Shown: positions 26,289 through 36,825, numbered from the stretch's first letter. The stretch is 64,000 nucleotides of DNA from Buchnera aphidicola (Nurudea yanoniella) (GCA_039829995.1 CP140036.1:310001-374000), one strand, 5' to 3'. Notes: generated by a model from the letters alone, not told the origin. Translations and numbers: made by a program.

Positions 26289-27068
26289 TTATTTTATTAT
26301 ATATCCAACTAAAAATATACTAGTTGAAAATAATGCAATAGAAGGACTAATAGGAATATTAAATAACATCGAAAATATTACTCCACCTGTTAACGAAATC
26401 ATTCCTATTAAAATTGAAAAAAAAGCCATAATTTCAGGAGAAGAAGAAAAACTTTGTGCAGTTGCTGAAGGAATTAGTAATAATGATATAATAATTAAAG
26501 ATCCTATAAATTTTATTGCAATACTAATGGTTAATGCAATTAAAAAAATTAAAATAAAATTGATTCTTTGAATGTTAATTCCATCTACTTTAGCAAGATC
26601 TGAATTAATAGTGACTAAAAGCATAAGATTCCAATACTTTAATAAAATCATAAAAATAGAAAGAGAAATACAAAATATAAGAATTAAATCATGATTATTT
26701 ATTTCTAATAAATTCCCGAATAAATAATTCGTAAATTGTGCTTTTTTAACATCAGATACTATACTCATAATTATCATTCCAAGAGATAACGAACTATAAC
26801 CGATAATTCCAAGAATAGTATCTAAAGACAAAGACGAATTATCGTCTAACCAATGTATAAACATGCCAAAACATAAAATTATTAAAAGAACTATATAAAA
26901 TGGATGTATATTAAATAAAATAGAAAATGCAATACCTAACAGTGAAGAATGTGACAAAGTATCTCCAAATGAAGACATACGACGCCAAATTATAAACGAT
27001 CCAAGAGGCCCAGAAATTAAAGTCAAAAACATACCAGCTAACCATCCAGAAAAAATTAATTCGCACAT
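26289..27068 (-). CDS. znuB: ZnuB, zinc ABC transporter permease
   Basis: Inner-membrane permease of the ZnuABC zinc importer. 259 residues (E. coli 261) with about eight hydrophobic helices. Begins MCELIFSGWLAGMFLTLISGPLG and has the family stretches WRRMSSFGDTLSHSSLLGIA and KVDGINIQRINF. znuC lies directly upstream on the same strand, 49 bases away. The periplasmic ligand-binding znuA is not present at the locus. Confidence 0.96.
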   Translation of the reverse strand: MCELIFSGWLAGMFLTLISGPLGSFIIWRRMSSFGDTLSHSSLLGIAFSILFNIHPFYIVLLIILCFGMFIHWLDDNSSLSLDTILGIIGYSSLSLGMIIMSIVSDVKKAQFTNYLFGNLLEINNHDLILIFCISLSIFMILLKYWNLMLLVTINSDLAKVDGINIQRINFILIFLIALTISIAIKFIGSLIIISLLLIPSATAQSFSSSPEIMAFFSILIGMISLTGGVIFSMLFNIPISPSIALFSTSIFLVGYIIK

Positions 27069-27107
27069 ATCTTATTATATTCTCTTGATATTAAGTCTAA
27101 TACGATT

Positions 27108-27818
27108 TTAAAAATCATGAAAATGATTATGTTTATGATGATATAAAGCTAATTTATTTTTTTCTAAGTGTCCAAAAATAGCAATAAACTTAGAATTTTT
27201 AGATATCACTTCTGGAGATCCTGAACAACAAATATGTTTGTTAAGACAAATAACTTCGTCAGTATTAAACATAACCAAGTTTAAATTATGTGACACAATT
27301 AAAATAGAACAGTTTAGTTCCCTTTTTATGTTATTGATTAATTTATAAAAAATAGTTTGACCTAATACATCAATTCCTTGAGTAGGTTCATCTAAAACTA
27401 GTAACTGAGGATTGTTTAATAACGCACGAGCTAATAGTATTTTTTGCATTTCTCCACTAGACAAATTTTTTAATAAAACATTTTGTAAATGAGTAGCATT
27501 TACACGTTCTAATATTTTTAAGGGATATTCTTTGCATTGAGAAAGATTCATAAATTTATTTACAGTTATAGGAAGAGTCGTATTAAAACTTAGTTTTTGA
27601 GGCATATATCCAATGCGGAAACTACTATTGTATAGTACTTCTCCTTTATGAGGACGCAATAATTTTAATATCACCTTAACTAAGGTAGATTTTCCTGCTC
27701 CATTAGGCCCTATCAACGTCAAAATATAATTTGATTTTAATTCTAATGAGATATTAGACAGAATTTTTACTTTATTAAATTTAACTGAGACATTTTTTAC
27801 AGAAACAAATAAAGACAT
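27108..27818 (-). CDS. znuC: ZnuC, zinc ABC transporter ATPase
   Basis: ATP-binding subunit of the zinc importer. The ATG at 27818 (MSLFVSVKNVSVKF) fits E. coli ZnuC better than a TTG three codons upstream, giving 236 residues. Walker A is GPNGAGKSTLVK, the signature LSSGEMQKILLARALL and Walker B LLVLDEPTQGID. The C-terminal tail is His-rich (YHHKHNHFHDF), which may bind zinc; E. coli ZnuC also ends in a His-containing tail. Confidence 0.96.
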   Translation of the reverse strand: MSLFVSVKNVSVKFNKVKILSNISLELKSNYILTLIGPNGAGKSTLVKVILKLLRPHKGEVLYNSSFRIGYMPQKLSFNTTLPITVNKFMNLSQCKEYPLKILERVNATHLQNVLLKNLSSGEMQKILLARALLNNPQLLVLDEPTQGIDVLGQTIFYKLINNIKRELNCSILIVSHNLNLVMFNTDEVICLNKHICCSGSPEVISKNSKFIAIFGHLEKNKLALYHHKHNHFHDF

Positions 27819-28164
27819 ATTTATCAAAAAATAATATTAAATTTATCAGTTTAATATGCTATCATAAAATCTTATTTATTTAAAATAAAAAATCATAAGA
27901 GTTATTTTTAACTACAAGATATTTATTCATGTATATATGTGTGTAATTCTTACAAAAAATAAAAAATAATAAAATATTACAAATTTTTAAAAATATTACA
28001 AAAATCAGTGATAACGAAAAACTTAAAAACTGCACATTCTTAAACATTTAAAATTTAAATTTCTTTATAAAAAACAGTTTAAAAATAAATAAACAAATAT
28101 AATAAAACACTTCATTAAAATATTTTTTGTTTATAATTTATAATAAATATAGGAAAAACAAAGT
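27819..28164. other. znuC-mepM divergent intergenic region; znuA position empty
   Basis: 346 bases between divergent znuC and the M23 peptidase gene. In E. coli this interval contains znuA (about 930 bases). Nothing like a metal-binding receptor can be read in any frame, so znuA is deleted here. The region is AT-rich and probably carries two promoters. Confidence 0.6.
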
Positions 28165-29364
28165 GTGTTATATAAACTTAAAAATATTTTTTTTATTTTT
28201 ATAGAAAAATATACAAATTTAAAAAAATTTTTAACAATTATGATTTTCTTTGTAACAATTATGAATTGTAATACAAAACACAATAACATAATTAAATCTA
28301 AAAACAAATATGAAAATACAGTCAAAAAAAATAAAAAAGATGTTTATAAAAATATAATTCATAAAAAATCTATAAAAAAATTTTTTTTAAAAGAACATTA
28401 TTTTCCATGTTCTCAAAAAAATAATACATCTTTTATCTTTTTAAACAATTTTTTTTCTTTAAATAAAATTTTAAAACCACTATATTCAACAAATATATTT
28501 AAAAAAAGAAATATAAATTTTTATAAATTATCAAAAAACAATATACATTATTTAATTAGTAAAAATATTTTTATGCATGGAACACAAAAATATTGCGAAT
28601 ACATAAGTATTAAAGGACAATTAAATACTGATTTCATAAAAAAATCTAAAAATTCTGGATTAGATATAAATGAAATTAAAAATATAATAAGTATTATCAA
28701 ATATCAAATTCATTACCATCAATTAAACTTTTATAACCAATTTAGTATTCTAATTAAAAAGAATATTTTTGACGAAAAAATTTATAAAAATAAAATTATA
28801 GGATTAAAAATATATAATAGCTCTATTAATTATTATGGAATATTAGCAAAAAACGGAAAATTTTATGATCAAAAAGGATATAGCTTAATGGGAGTATTTC
28901 TTAAATTTCCAGTTTTAAAAAAATATCGAATTTCTTCAAATTTTAATCCAAATAGATTAAATCCAATAACAAAAAAAATTTCCCCACATCAAGGTGTAGA
29001 TATAGCTGTACCAATAGGAACTCCCATACTTTCAATAGGAAATGGAGAAATTATAAAAACTAAATCTAGTATAGCTGCAGGAAAATACATTACCATCAAA
29101 CATAACGTTCAATATACAAGTAGATATATGCATTTGAAAAAAATATTAGTAAAAGTAGGAGATATAGTAAAGAAAGGTGAAAAAATTGGATTATCCGGAA
29201 ATACAGGCTATTCGACAGGCCCACATTTACATTATGAAATATGGGAAAAGAACAAAGTTGTCAATCCAGAAAAATTAATAATTTTAGAAAAATTGTCGGA
29301 AAAAGATCTTAAAACATATTTACAACTTTCAAAAAAAATATTTACTTTTCTTAAAAAACTTTAA
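28165..29364 (+). CDS. mepM: MepM-like M23 family murein DD-endopeptidase
   Basis: A 399-residue zinc peptidase that cleaves peptidoglycan cross-links, related to E. coli MepM/YebA (440). The C-terminal M23 domain carries HQGVDIAVPIGTPI and GNTGYSTGPHLHYEIWE, which hold the zinc ligands. ISSNFNPNRLNPIT and RYMHLKKILVKVGD are close to E. coli. The N-terminal half is Lys/Asn-rich and has lost any clear LysM motif; a hydrophobic stretch at about 24-34 may be the membrane anchor. The start is GTG at 28165, with AGGA about 10 bases upstream; the exact start is uncertain. Confidence 0.88.
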   Translation: MLYKLKNIFFIFIEKYTNLKKFLTIMIFFVTIMNCNTKHNNIIKSKNKYENTVKKNKKDVYKNIIHKKSIKKFFLKEHYFPCSQKNNTSFIFLNNFFSLNKILKPLYSTNIFKKRNINFYKLSKNNIHYLISKNIFMHGTQKYCEYISIKGQLNTDFIKKSKNSGLDINEIKNIISIIKYQIHYHQLNFYNQFSILIKKNIFDEKIYKNKIIGLKIYNSSINYYGILAKNGKFYDQKGYSLMGVFLKFPVLKKYRISSNFNPNRLNPITKKISPHQGVDIAVPIGTPILSIGNGEIIKTKSSIAAGKYITIKHNVQYTSRYMHLKKILVKVGDIVKKGEKIGLSGNTGYSTGPHLHYEIWEKNKVVNPEKLIILEKLSEKDLKTYLQLSKKIFTFLKKL

Positions 29365-29418
29365 TAGACACTGTAAATTAAAAATAAAAAACCTAATATA
29401 TTTTATCTAAACAATTAA

Positions 29419-30867
29419 TTATACTTGTAAGATTCTGCTAGTATTAGTTGTTCCAATTTTTCCCATAACATCTCCTTGCGTAATAATTACTAAATTTCCA
29501 TCATTTAAAAACCCTTTTTCTTTTAATAAAATAATTGCATCATTAGCGGCAGATACACCTGAATTTTTGCTATTAAAAAATATTGGAGTAACTCCACGAT
29601 ACAACGATGTAAGTCTTAAAGTTTTAATCTCAGAAGACAAAGCAAAAATAGGAAGTCCTGAAGTAATTCTAGACGTCATTAAAGCGGTTTTTCCTGATTT
29701 TGTCATAGTAATAATTGCTGTAATTCCTTGTAAATGATTAGCTGTATACATAGCTGACATAGCAATTGCTTCTTCAATATCATAAAATTTATCATTTAAT
29801 CGATGACGAGATACGTTTATACTTGGCATCTTTTCAGCTCCTGTACAAATTTTAGACATCATTTGAATTGTTTCGATCGGATATTTTCCAGAAGCTGTTT
29901 CTGCTGATAACATTACAGCATCACTACCATCCAAAACAGCATTAGCAACATCCATAACTTCTGCTCTAGTAGGCATAGGATGAATAATCATGGATTCCAT
30001 CATTTGTGTTGCTGTTATAACAACCCTATTCAATTGTCTAGCACGTCTAATCAAAATTTTTTGAACTCCAACTAATTCAGAATCTCCTATTTCTATACCT
30101 AAATCTCCTCTAGCTACCATAATAGCATCCGATGCTAATATAATATCGTCTATGATACTTTGATTAGCTACTGCTTCAGCACGTTCTATTTTTGCAATTA
30201 TTTTAGCTGAACTTCCAGATTCCAAAGCCAAATTACGTGCAAGATTTAAATCTTCGCTGCAACGAGGAAAAGAAATTGCTAAATAATCTACTCCAATATT
30301 AGAAGCAATTTTTATATCTTTTTTATCTTTTTCGGTTAATGTATCAGCTGACAACCCTCCCCCTAACTTGTTAATTCCTTTATTATTAGATAACATTCCT
30401 CCTACAATTACTTGAGTAAATATTTTATTACCTATTATATTTGTTACTTTTAATTGAATTCTTCCATCATCTAACAATAAAATATCGCCTCCAGAAACAT
30501 CATTTGATAATTTTTTGTAATCTACTCCTACTTGTTTTTCATTTCCTTTATTTTTATCGAAATCAACGTCCAATATGAATGTATCGTTTAAATTAAGGAA
30601 AATTTTATTTTTTTCAAATTTTGAAATTCGAATTTTAGGACCTTGTAAATCACCTAGTAACGCAATGTATACTCCTAGTTTTTTCATAATATTTTTGGCA
30701 TTTTTAGCTCGAAGCTCATGTTCTTTTTGAGTACCATGAGAAAAATTTAACCTAATAACGTTAACACCAGATTTTATCATATTCTCAAGAATAGTATTAT
30801 TATCTGTAGAAGGGCCCAAAGTAGCAACAATTTTAGTTCGTTTAAACTGATTTTTTATGCGTTTCAT
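29419..30867 (-). CDS. pykA: pyruvate kinase II
   Basis: Last glycolytic step, PEP plus ADP to pyruvate plus ATP. The N-terminal RRTKIV-like KRTKIVATLGPSTDNNTIL and the length (482 against 480) favour PykA over PykF. VNVIRLNFSHG, LAISFPRC, IAKIERAEAV, MVARGDLGIEIG and ITATQMMESMI (pyruvate kinase signature) are all present, as is the C-terminal domain. It is divergent from zwf, as in E. coli, but the regulator gene hexR normally between them is gone. Confidence 0.97.
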   Translation of the reverse strand: MKRIKNQFKRTKIVATLGPSTDNNTILENMIKSGVNVIRLNFSHGTQKEHELRAKNAKNIMKKLGVYIALLGDLQGPKIRISKFEKNKIFLNLNDTFILDVDFDKNKGNEKQVGVDYKKLSNDVSGGDILLLDDGRIQLKVTNIIGNKIFTQVIVGGMLSNNKGINKLGGGLSADTLTEKDKKDIKIASNIGVDYLAISFPRCSEDLNLARNLALESGSSAKIIAKIERAEAVANQSIIDDIILASDAIMVARGDLGIEIGDSELVGVQKILIRRARQLNRVVITATQMMESMIIHPMPTRAEVMDVANAVLDGSDAVMLSAETASGKYPIETIQMMSKICTGAEKMPSINVSRHRLNDKFYDIEEAIAMSAMYTANHLQGITAIITMTKSGKTALMTSRITSGLPIFALSSEIKTLRLTSLYRGVTPIFFNSKNSGVSAANDAIILLKEKGFLNDGNLVIITQGDVMGKIGTTNTSRILQV

Positions 30868-31255
30868 ATTTGTAATATTTTATATAATTATTAAAATTAA
30901 ATGTTGAATCAAATTTGTATTTAAAAAGTTTTTTATTTTTCAATAACGTTTAGATTCAAATGCACTGTTATAAAAAATTAATTTTAAATGATAAATATAT
31001 CATTTCAAAAATTATTTTTATTTAGATAAAATCAAGAAATTTTATTTTTATTTGATGTAATGCTACTATACATTATTATACGTACTAAATAAATAATAAT
31101 TACATTTATTCTATGCCACAAAAATTTAAAAAATCTCATATATTATCTTTTTATTTCGTAAAAACTATTTTAAATAAAATTACAATCACAGACATTGCAT
31201 CACACTAAAAATGTCAATTAAAATATTCAAAACTTAAAATAACAAGGAAATAATT
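30868..31255. other. pykA-zwf divergent intergenic region; hexR absent
   Basis: 388 AT-rich bases between divergent pykA and zwf. E. coli has hexR, a sugar-phosphate responsive repressor, in this interval. No HTH or SIS-domain remnant is recognisable. Confidence 0.6.
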
Positions 31256-32719
31256 ATGAACAATATAAATACTACATGTGATTTGGTTATATTTGGTGCA
31301 AAAGGAGATCTCTCTTGCAGAAAATTATTACCTTCTCTATATCAATTAGAAAAAAATAAAAAATTATCAAAAGATATGCGAATTATAGGTGTAGGACGAG
31401 CTCAGTGGGACAAAAAGGATTATCTAAAAATCGTTAGACAATCATTAAAAAAATTTATGAAAGAAAAAATAGAAGAAGATATATGGAAAGTATTTTCTTT
31501 TAGGTTTGAATTTTGTAATCTTGATGTAAATAATACCAATAATTTTTTTGAGTTAAAAAAAATGTTTCATGATATAAACAAATTAATTATATATTATTTT
31601 GCAATGCCACAAAACACATTTAGTGCAATTTGCAAAGGATTAAAAAAAACACGTTTAAATGTTGAACCTTCCAGAATCATAATAGAAAAACCTTTAGGAT
31701 CTTCGTTGAAAACATCTAAAAAAATAAATTCTGACATTAGTAAATATTTTAAAGAAAATCAAGTTTTTCGTATTGATCACTATCTAGGAAAAGAAACAAT
31801 ATTAAATTTGTTAACTTTTAGATTTTCTAATTCACTTTTTTATTATAATTGGAATAATAATTTTATTGATCATGTTCAAATAACTATTTCTGAAGATATA
31901 GGAGTTGAAGGAAGAAACGAGTATTTTGACAACGCAGGTCAAATTAGAGATATGGTACAAAATCACATGTTACAAATATTAACTACTATAACGATGTCTC
32001 AACCTATTGATTTATGTTCTAATAGCATTAAAGACGAAAAGATAAAAATCTTGCAAGCATTACGTCCATTTAAAGATACCAATATCCAAGAAAAAATAAT
32101 ATTGGGTCAATATTCATCAAATGTTATAAATGGAAAAAAAATATCTTCATATTTAGAGGATATAGGAAAAAATTCATCTAGCAATACTGAAACATTTGTA
32201 TCTATGAAAGTAAATATCGATAATAAACAATGGATTGGAGTACCATTTTATTTGCGAACAGGGAAAAGAATGCTAAAAAAACATTCAGAAATAGTTATAT
32301 CTTTTAAGCATAGTTCTACTAACATCTTTAATAAAAATTATCCAAATTTACCTACAAATAAAATAATTATATTTTTACAACCAAACGAAGGAATAACCAT
32401 TAAAATTTTAAACAAATTTCCAGAATTAGAATTTAACTATAAATTAAATACAATTGATTTAAATTTTAATTATGCTAAACATTTTAAATCCTTAAAGTTA
32501 TTTGACGCATATGAAAGATTATTATTAGAAAGTATACGCGGAAATCATTCCTTATTTGTAAGACGAGATGAAGTAGAATTAGCTTGGAATTGGATTGATT
32601 CAATATTTGATGCTTTAAAGTTAAAAAAACAACCACTATTTTTATATCCTTCTGGAACATGGGGACCTATTTCTTCTAATGATATGCTTAAAAAAGATGG
32701 ATATAATTGGAATGAGTGA
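31256..32719 (+). CDS. zwf: glucose-6-phosphate 1-dehydrogenase
   Basis: First step of the oxidative pentose phosphate branch, making NADPH and 6-phosphogluconolactone. 487 residues (E. coli 491). The NADP motif FGAKGDLSCRKLLPSLYQL is near the N-terminus. The active-site signature RIDHYLGKETI contains the catalytic His and Lys. EKPLGSS and FYLRTGKRM are conserved. AAGGAAATAATT precedes the ATG. Next gene on the strand is htpX, after 396 empty bases. Confidence 0.98.
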   Translation: MNNINTTCDLVIFGAKGDLSCRKLLPSLYQLEKNKKLSKDMRIIGVGRAQWDKKDYLKIVRQSLKKFMKEKIEEDIWKVFSFRFEFCNLDVNNTNNFFELKKMFHDINKLIIYYFAMPQNTFSAICKGLKKTRLNVEPSRIIIEKPLGSSLKTSKKINSDISKYFKENQVFRIDHYLGKETILNLLTFRFSNSLFYYNWNNNFIDHVQITISEDIGVEGRNEYFDNAGQIRDMVQNHMLQILTTITMSQPIDLCSNSIKDEKIKILQALRPFKDTNIQEKIILGQYSSNVINGKKISSYLEDIGKNSSSNTETFVSMKVNIDNKQWIGVPFYLRTGKRMLKKHSEIVISFKHSSTNIFNKNYPNLPTNKIIIFLQPNEGITIKILNKFPELEFNYKLNTIDLNFNYAKHFKSLKLFDAYERLLLESIRGNHSLFVRRDEVELAWNWIDSIFDALKLKKQPLFLYPSGTWGPISSNDMLKKDGYNWNE

Positions 32720-33115
32720 TAAATAACATTTCGCAATAATTGTTTATTAATGTAAAATTAAAAATTAGACATGTATTAAGAAATTAAATAATATGTTATG
32801 CATTTGTCAGCATTAAACAAGTTCTTTTATAAACTGCATAAATATAATCGCATTTCTATAGAATGCACATTGTTGATTAACAACTAAAAAATACATGTAA
32901 AATATTTTTTACTAAAAACACATTTTTATTTTAAAATATATTAATCTAAAAAATTAAATTTATAAAATTAAAGCAATTAGATATTAAAATCTTAGAAATT
33001 TACAAATTTAATTAAAGTATTAAAAAATAAAATATTTTAATTAAACACTTAAATTATAAACTATAATATATAACATTTGTACAGAAATTGTAAAAAAGTT
33101 TAAGGGAAAAATATA
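32720..33115. other. zwf-htpX intergenic region, no gene seen
   Basis: 396 AT-rich bases between two co-directional genes. No coding remnant, tRNA or strong hairpin is visible. A sigma-32 type promoter might be expected before htpX but I cannot recognise one. Confidence 0.5.
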
Positions 33116-33991
33116 ATGCGCATAATTCTTTTTTTATTTACTAACTTAGCAGTTATATGTGTTTTCGGCTTTATTTTAAGTATTACTGGAATTAAATCTG
33201 CAAGCATAACAGGATTACTAATTATGTCTATAATATTTGGATTTAGTGGTTCTATAATATCATTATTAATGTCAAAATGGATTGCACTACGATCTGTAAA
33301 CGGACAAATAATACATTATCCTAATAATGAAACTGAAAGTTGGCTAATAAACACTGTTGAAGAACAATCTAGAAAAATAGGTATATGTACACCCGAAGTA
33401 GCAATATATCATGCTCCAAATATAAATGCATTTGCTACAGGAGCAAGACGTAATTCTGCCTTAGTTGCTGTTTCTACGGGATTATTAGATAGTATGAATA
33501 AAAGCGAAGCTGAAGCAGTCATAGCTCATGAAATTACTCATATAGCCAATGGAGATATGATTACTATGACATTATTACAAGGAATAGTAAATACCTTTGT
33601 GATTTTTGCATCTAGAATTGTTGCTCAAATAGTTTCATTTTTTCTATCAGGCGAAAAAAATGATAGTAGTTATTCAAGGGGAAATACTTGGACATACATA
33701 ATATCTTCAACTGTTTTAGAGTTAATCTTCGGTATTTTTGCTAGTATAATTACTATGTGGTTTTCTAGACATCGCGAATTTTATGCTGATGCTGGATCTG
33801 CTAAATTAGTAGGAAAAAATAAAATGATCGCTGCGTTAGAAAAATTAAAATTAAGTCACGAACCTCAAGAACCTAGTAACATGATAGCATTTTGTATTAA
33901 TGGAAAATCTAACCATTTTTTAAATTTATTTATGTCTCATCCATCATTAGAAAAACGCATTCATGCTTTGTATAATAGAGAATATATGTAA
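33116..33991 (+). CDS. htpX: HtpX, heat-shock inner-membrane metalloprotease
   Basis: M48-family zinc protease involved in quality control of membrane proteins. 291 residues (E. coli 293). Two N-terminal membrane segments (about 5-55) precede the catalytic motif AHEITHIANGD (HExxH). Further membrane stretches follow, then EFYADAGSAKLVGK with the third zinc ligand, and SHPSLEKRIHAL at the C-terminus. AAGGGAAAAATATA precedes the ATG. Confidence 0.97.
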   Translation: MRIILFLFTNLAVICVFGFILSITGIKSASITGLLIMSIIFGFSGSIISLLMSKWIALRSVNGQIIHYPNNETESWLINTVEEQSRKIGICTPEVAIYHAPNINAFATGARRNSALVAVSTGLLDSMNKSEAEAVIAHEITHIANGDMITMTLLQGIVNTFVIFASRIVAQIVSFFLSGEKNDSSYSRGNTWTYIISSTVLELIFGIFASIITMWFSRHREFYADAGSAKLVGKNKMIAALEKLKLSHEPQEPSNMIAFCINGKSNHFLNLFMSHPSLEKRIHALYNREYM

Positions 33992-34461
33992 ATAATATTT
34001 TTAAAAAATTAATGATATACATTCATTTAATTAAAAATTTTTATTGTTCATAAAAAAAGTTATCTACGAATTTTAAAAAAATATTTCGTATTTTATCAAT
34101 TTTTCAAATTCTTGTAATAAAATAAATTTATAAATGTTATAAAATTTAAAAAATATATAATTAAACTTATTAAGTGTAAAATGTACTATATATCATACAT
34201 ACTTAAAATAATGTAATTTTTAAAAATATTTAAAAAATGAACTTTAACTTGTAATATTATATTATATTAATATATATAACTTTGATTTTTTATATAAAAA
34301 ATATTCTTTACTTAAATAAAATTTAACTATAAATATTAATATGAAAATTAATTAATAAACAGAGGAAATGTTTTTGTTAAAATAATATAAAAAATGATAT
34401 AATAAATTACTTATTAAAAAAAATAAATTTTGTTCTGTCCTATTATTTTACGGAGTTTCTA
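33992..34461. other. htpX-yoaE intergenic region
   Basis: 470 AT-rich bases upstream of yoaE. No gene remnant is recognisable. A plausible promoter lies in its last 100 bases and is listed separately. Confidence 0.5.
34374..34403 (+). promoter_or_regulatory. putative sigma-70 promoter of yoaE
   Basis: TTGTTA at 34374-34379 and a perfect TATAAT at 34398-34403, separated by 18 bases, about 58 bases before the yoaE ATG. Good match in spacing and hexamers, but such matches are common in AT-rich sequence. Confidence 0.4.
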
Positions 34462-36033
34462 ATGGAATTTTTTTTAGATCCGTCAATCTGGGCAGGTCTA
34501 TTAACACTAATTATACTAGAAGTAGTATTAGGAATCGACAATATAATATTCATAGCTATTTTATCAGAAAAATTACCGCCACATAGACAAGATAAAGCTC
34601 GTTTAATGGGTTTGAGTTTAGCCCTTTTTATGAGATTAAGTTTACTTTCTCTTATGTCATGGATGATTACATTAAAATCCATAATTATTAGAAATTCATA
34701 TTTTTCTTTTTCAGGAAGAAATTTAATATTGTTAATTGGTGGATTATTTTTATTATTTAAAGCAACCATAGAACTACATGAAAGGCTAGATAATAATATT
34801 CATAGAGATGAAAGCAATAAAAATTATGCTAGTTTTTGGACCGTAATAATTCAAATTGTTATTTTAGATGCTGTTTTTTCATTAGATTCTATTATTACCG
34901 CTGTTGGTATGATAAATAATTTACCAATTATGATGATAGCAGTAGTTATAGCTATGGCTTTAATGGTATTAGCTTCCAAACCGTTAGTAAAATTTATAAA
35001 TTCACATCAAACAGTAGTAGTATTATGTTTAAGTTTTCTTTTGATGATAGGCATTGGTTTAGTATCAGAATCACTTGGATTTTTTATACCAAAAGGATAT
35101 TTGTATTCTGCTATTAGTTTTTCTATTATTATAGAATTATTTAATCAAATTGCACGCCGTAACTTTATTCGACATCAATCCCGAAGACCTATGCGACAAA
35201 GAGCAGCAGAAGCAATATTAAGACTTATGATTCGAGATCCATTTAAAAATCCTGATAAAATATTAATTAAAAATAGAAAAGAAAAAAAAAATATATGTAT
35301 GTCTTCTTCTCACACAGAAGAATTCAAAGAAGAAGAAAAATATATGATAAATAGTGTCTTAACGTTAGCTGCTAGATCTATCCGAAGTATTATGACTCCT
35401 AGAAGTGAAATTTCATGGGTAGATATACAACAACCAATTTCTAAAATTCGTACCCAATTACTCGATACTCCTCATAATTTATTTCCAATTTGTAAAGGAC
35501 AATTAGACGAAGTAATAGGAGTTGTACGCGCTAAAGAACTACTCGTAGAAATAGAAAATAAAATTAATACAATCAAATTTTCTTCTGTGATTCCTCCAAT
35601 AATCATACCAGATACTATTGATTCGATAAACTTAATTGGAGTATTAAGAAAATCTAAAGGTAGTTTAGTTATTGTTACAAATGAGTTTGGAGTGGTACAG
35701 GGTCTAATTACTCCATTAGATGTACTGGAAGCAATTGCTGGAGAATTCCCAGATGCAGATGAAACACCTGATATTATTTTTGATAAAGATGGATGGTTAG
35801 TAAAAGGTGGAACAGATTTACATTCTTTACAACAATGTTTAAATGTAAATAATTTAATTAAAGAAAAAGAAGAAAGTTATGCTTCTTTAGCTGGCTTGTT
35901 AATTTCTCAAAAAGGCAGATTACCGTTACCAGGAGAAACAATATATATTCCTCCTTTAACATTTTATATTGTAGAAGCAACACAATATCGTGTAAATTTA
36001 GTTCGAATTACAAAAGAAAAATCCCTTAAATAA
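34462..36033 (+). CDS. yoaE: TerC-family membrane protein with CBS and CorC/HlyC domains (YoaE)
   Basis: A 523-residue inner-membrane protein. The first 230 residues form a TerC domain with about seven helices and the conserved EVVLGIDNIIFI and DAVFSLDSIITAVGM acidic motifs. Residues around 300-420 are two CBS domains (MTPRSEISWVD ... VVQGLITPLDVLEAIAGEFPD). The last 90 residues are a CorC_HlyC transporter-associated domain. E. coli YoaE is 518 residues. A role in metal ion homeostasis or efflux is inferred from the family. Confidence 0.93.
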   Translation: MEFFLDPSIWAGLLTLIILEVVLGIDNIIFIAILSEKLPPHRQDKARLMGLSLALFMRLSLLSLMSWMITLKSIIIRNSYFSFSGRNLILLIGGLFLLFKATIELHERLDNNIHRDESNKNYASFWTVIIQIVILDAVFSLDSIITAVGMINNLPIMMIAVVIAMALMVLASKPLVKFINSHQTVVVLCLSFLLMIGIGLVSESLGFFIPKGYLYSAISFSIIIELFNQIARRNFIRHQSRRPMRQRAAEAILRLMIRDPFKNPDKILIKNRKEKKNICMSSSHTEEFKEEEKYMINSVLTLAARSIRSIMTPRSEISWVDIQQPISKIRTQLLDTPHNLFPICKGQLDEVIGVVRAKELLVEIENKINTIKFSSVIPPIIIPDTIDSINLIGVLRKSKGSLVIVTNEFGVVQGLITPLDVLEAIAGEFPDADETPDIIFDKDGWLVKGGTDLHSLQQCLNVNNLIKEKEESYASLAGLLISQKGRLPLPGETIYIPPLTFYIVEATQYRVNLVRITKEKSLK

Positions 36034-36100
36034 TGAAAATATAATTTATAATTATCACATTTTCAAAATGACAGTATATTTTAAAAAGATAAAAATCAAT

Positions 36101-36754
36101 ATGTCTAAAACTATTCTAGCATTTCATTCTTCATATTTTGATTGCTCTATTTCACTACTACATAACAATAACATTTATCATGAAAATAAAAAATGCAATC
36201 AAAATCAAACTATATATATACTTCCTATGATAAAAAATATATTAAAAATAAATTTTATTAATTTACATGAAATAAAAATTATTGCTATTTCTACAGGACC
36301 GGGGAATTTCATAGGAATAAGAACATCTATCGCTATAGCTCAAGGTTTGTCATTAGGATTAAATATTCCAATAGTCACTTTACCAGCACCATTAATTATG
36401 GCAGAACAAGTATGGAAAACACTAAATAAAAATCGAGTCCTAATGATTTCAAAAAAAAATAATCAAGATATGTATTTAGAAAAATATGTTAAAAGAGAAG
36501 AAAATTTTTGGATCAAAAAAAAATCAAAAAAAATTCTTTCTATTAAGGAAGTCCAAAAAAAGTTATCTTCTTTAAAAAAATCATGGACGATAATTGGAAA
36601 TTATTCAAAACTAATTTCTAAAAATATTTATAAAAACCTTATTTTTTCCAACATTTATTCTCCAAATGCTCAATTTATTATTACTTTATATTTATCAAAT
36701 AAACGTTATCAAAAAAGTAGCTTATCTTATAAAATATTTCCAAGATATTTTTAG
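36101..36754 (+). CDS. tsaB: TsaB, tRNA t6A biosynthesis partner protein
   Basis: TsaB (YeaZ) works with TsaD, TsaE and TsaC to make threonylcarbamoyladenosine at position 37 of ANN-decoding tRNAs. I start it at the ATG at 36101; another ATG lies 11 codons upstream but lacks homology. The product is 217 residues (E. coli 231). STGPGNFIGIRTSIAIAQGLSLGLNIPI is the conserved ASKHA-fold stretch. The N-terminal DTATE-like strand reads FHSSYFDCS, without the Asp. The C-terminal half is Lys-rich and less conserved, as is usual in this partner subunit. Confidence 0.88.
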   Translation: MSKTILAFHSSYFDCSISLLHNNNIYHENKKCNQNQTIYILPMIKNILKINFINLHEIKIIAISTGPGNFIGIRTSIAIAQGLSLGLNIPIVTLPAPLIMAEQVWKTLNKNRVLMISKKNNQDMYLEKYVKREENFWIKKKSKKILSIKEVQKKLSSLKKSWTIIGNYSKLISKNIYKNLIFSNIYSPNAQFIITLYLSNKRYQKSSLSYKIFPRYF

Positions 36755-36825
36755 TATCTATTTCTAATATAATTCTTTTAAAACATTAAATTACATAACT
36801 ACCAAACATAAAATTATTTTTATCT

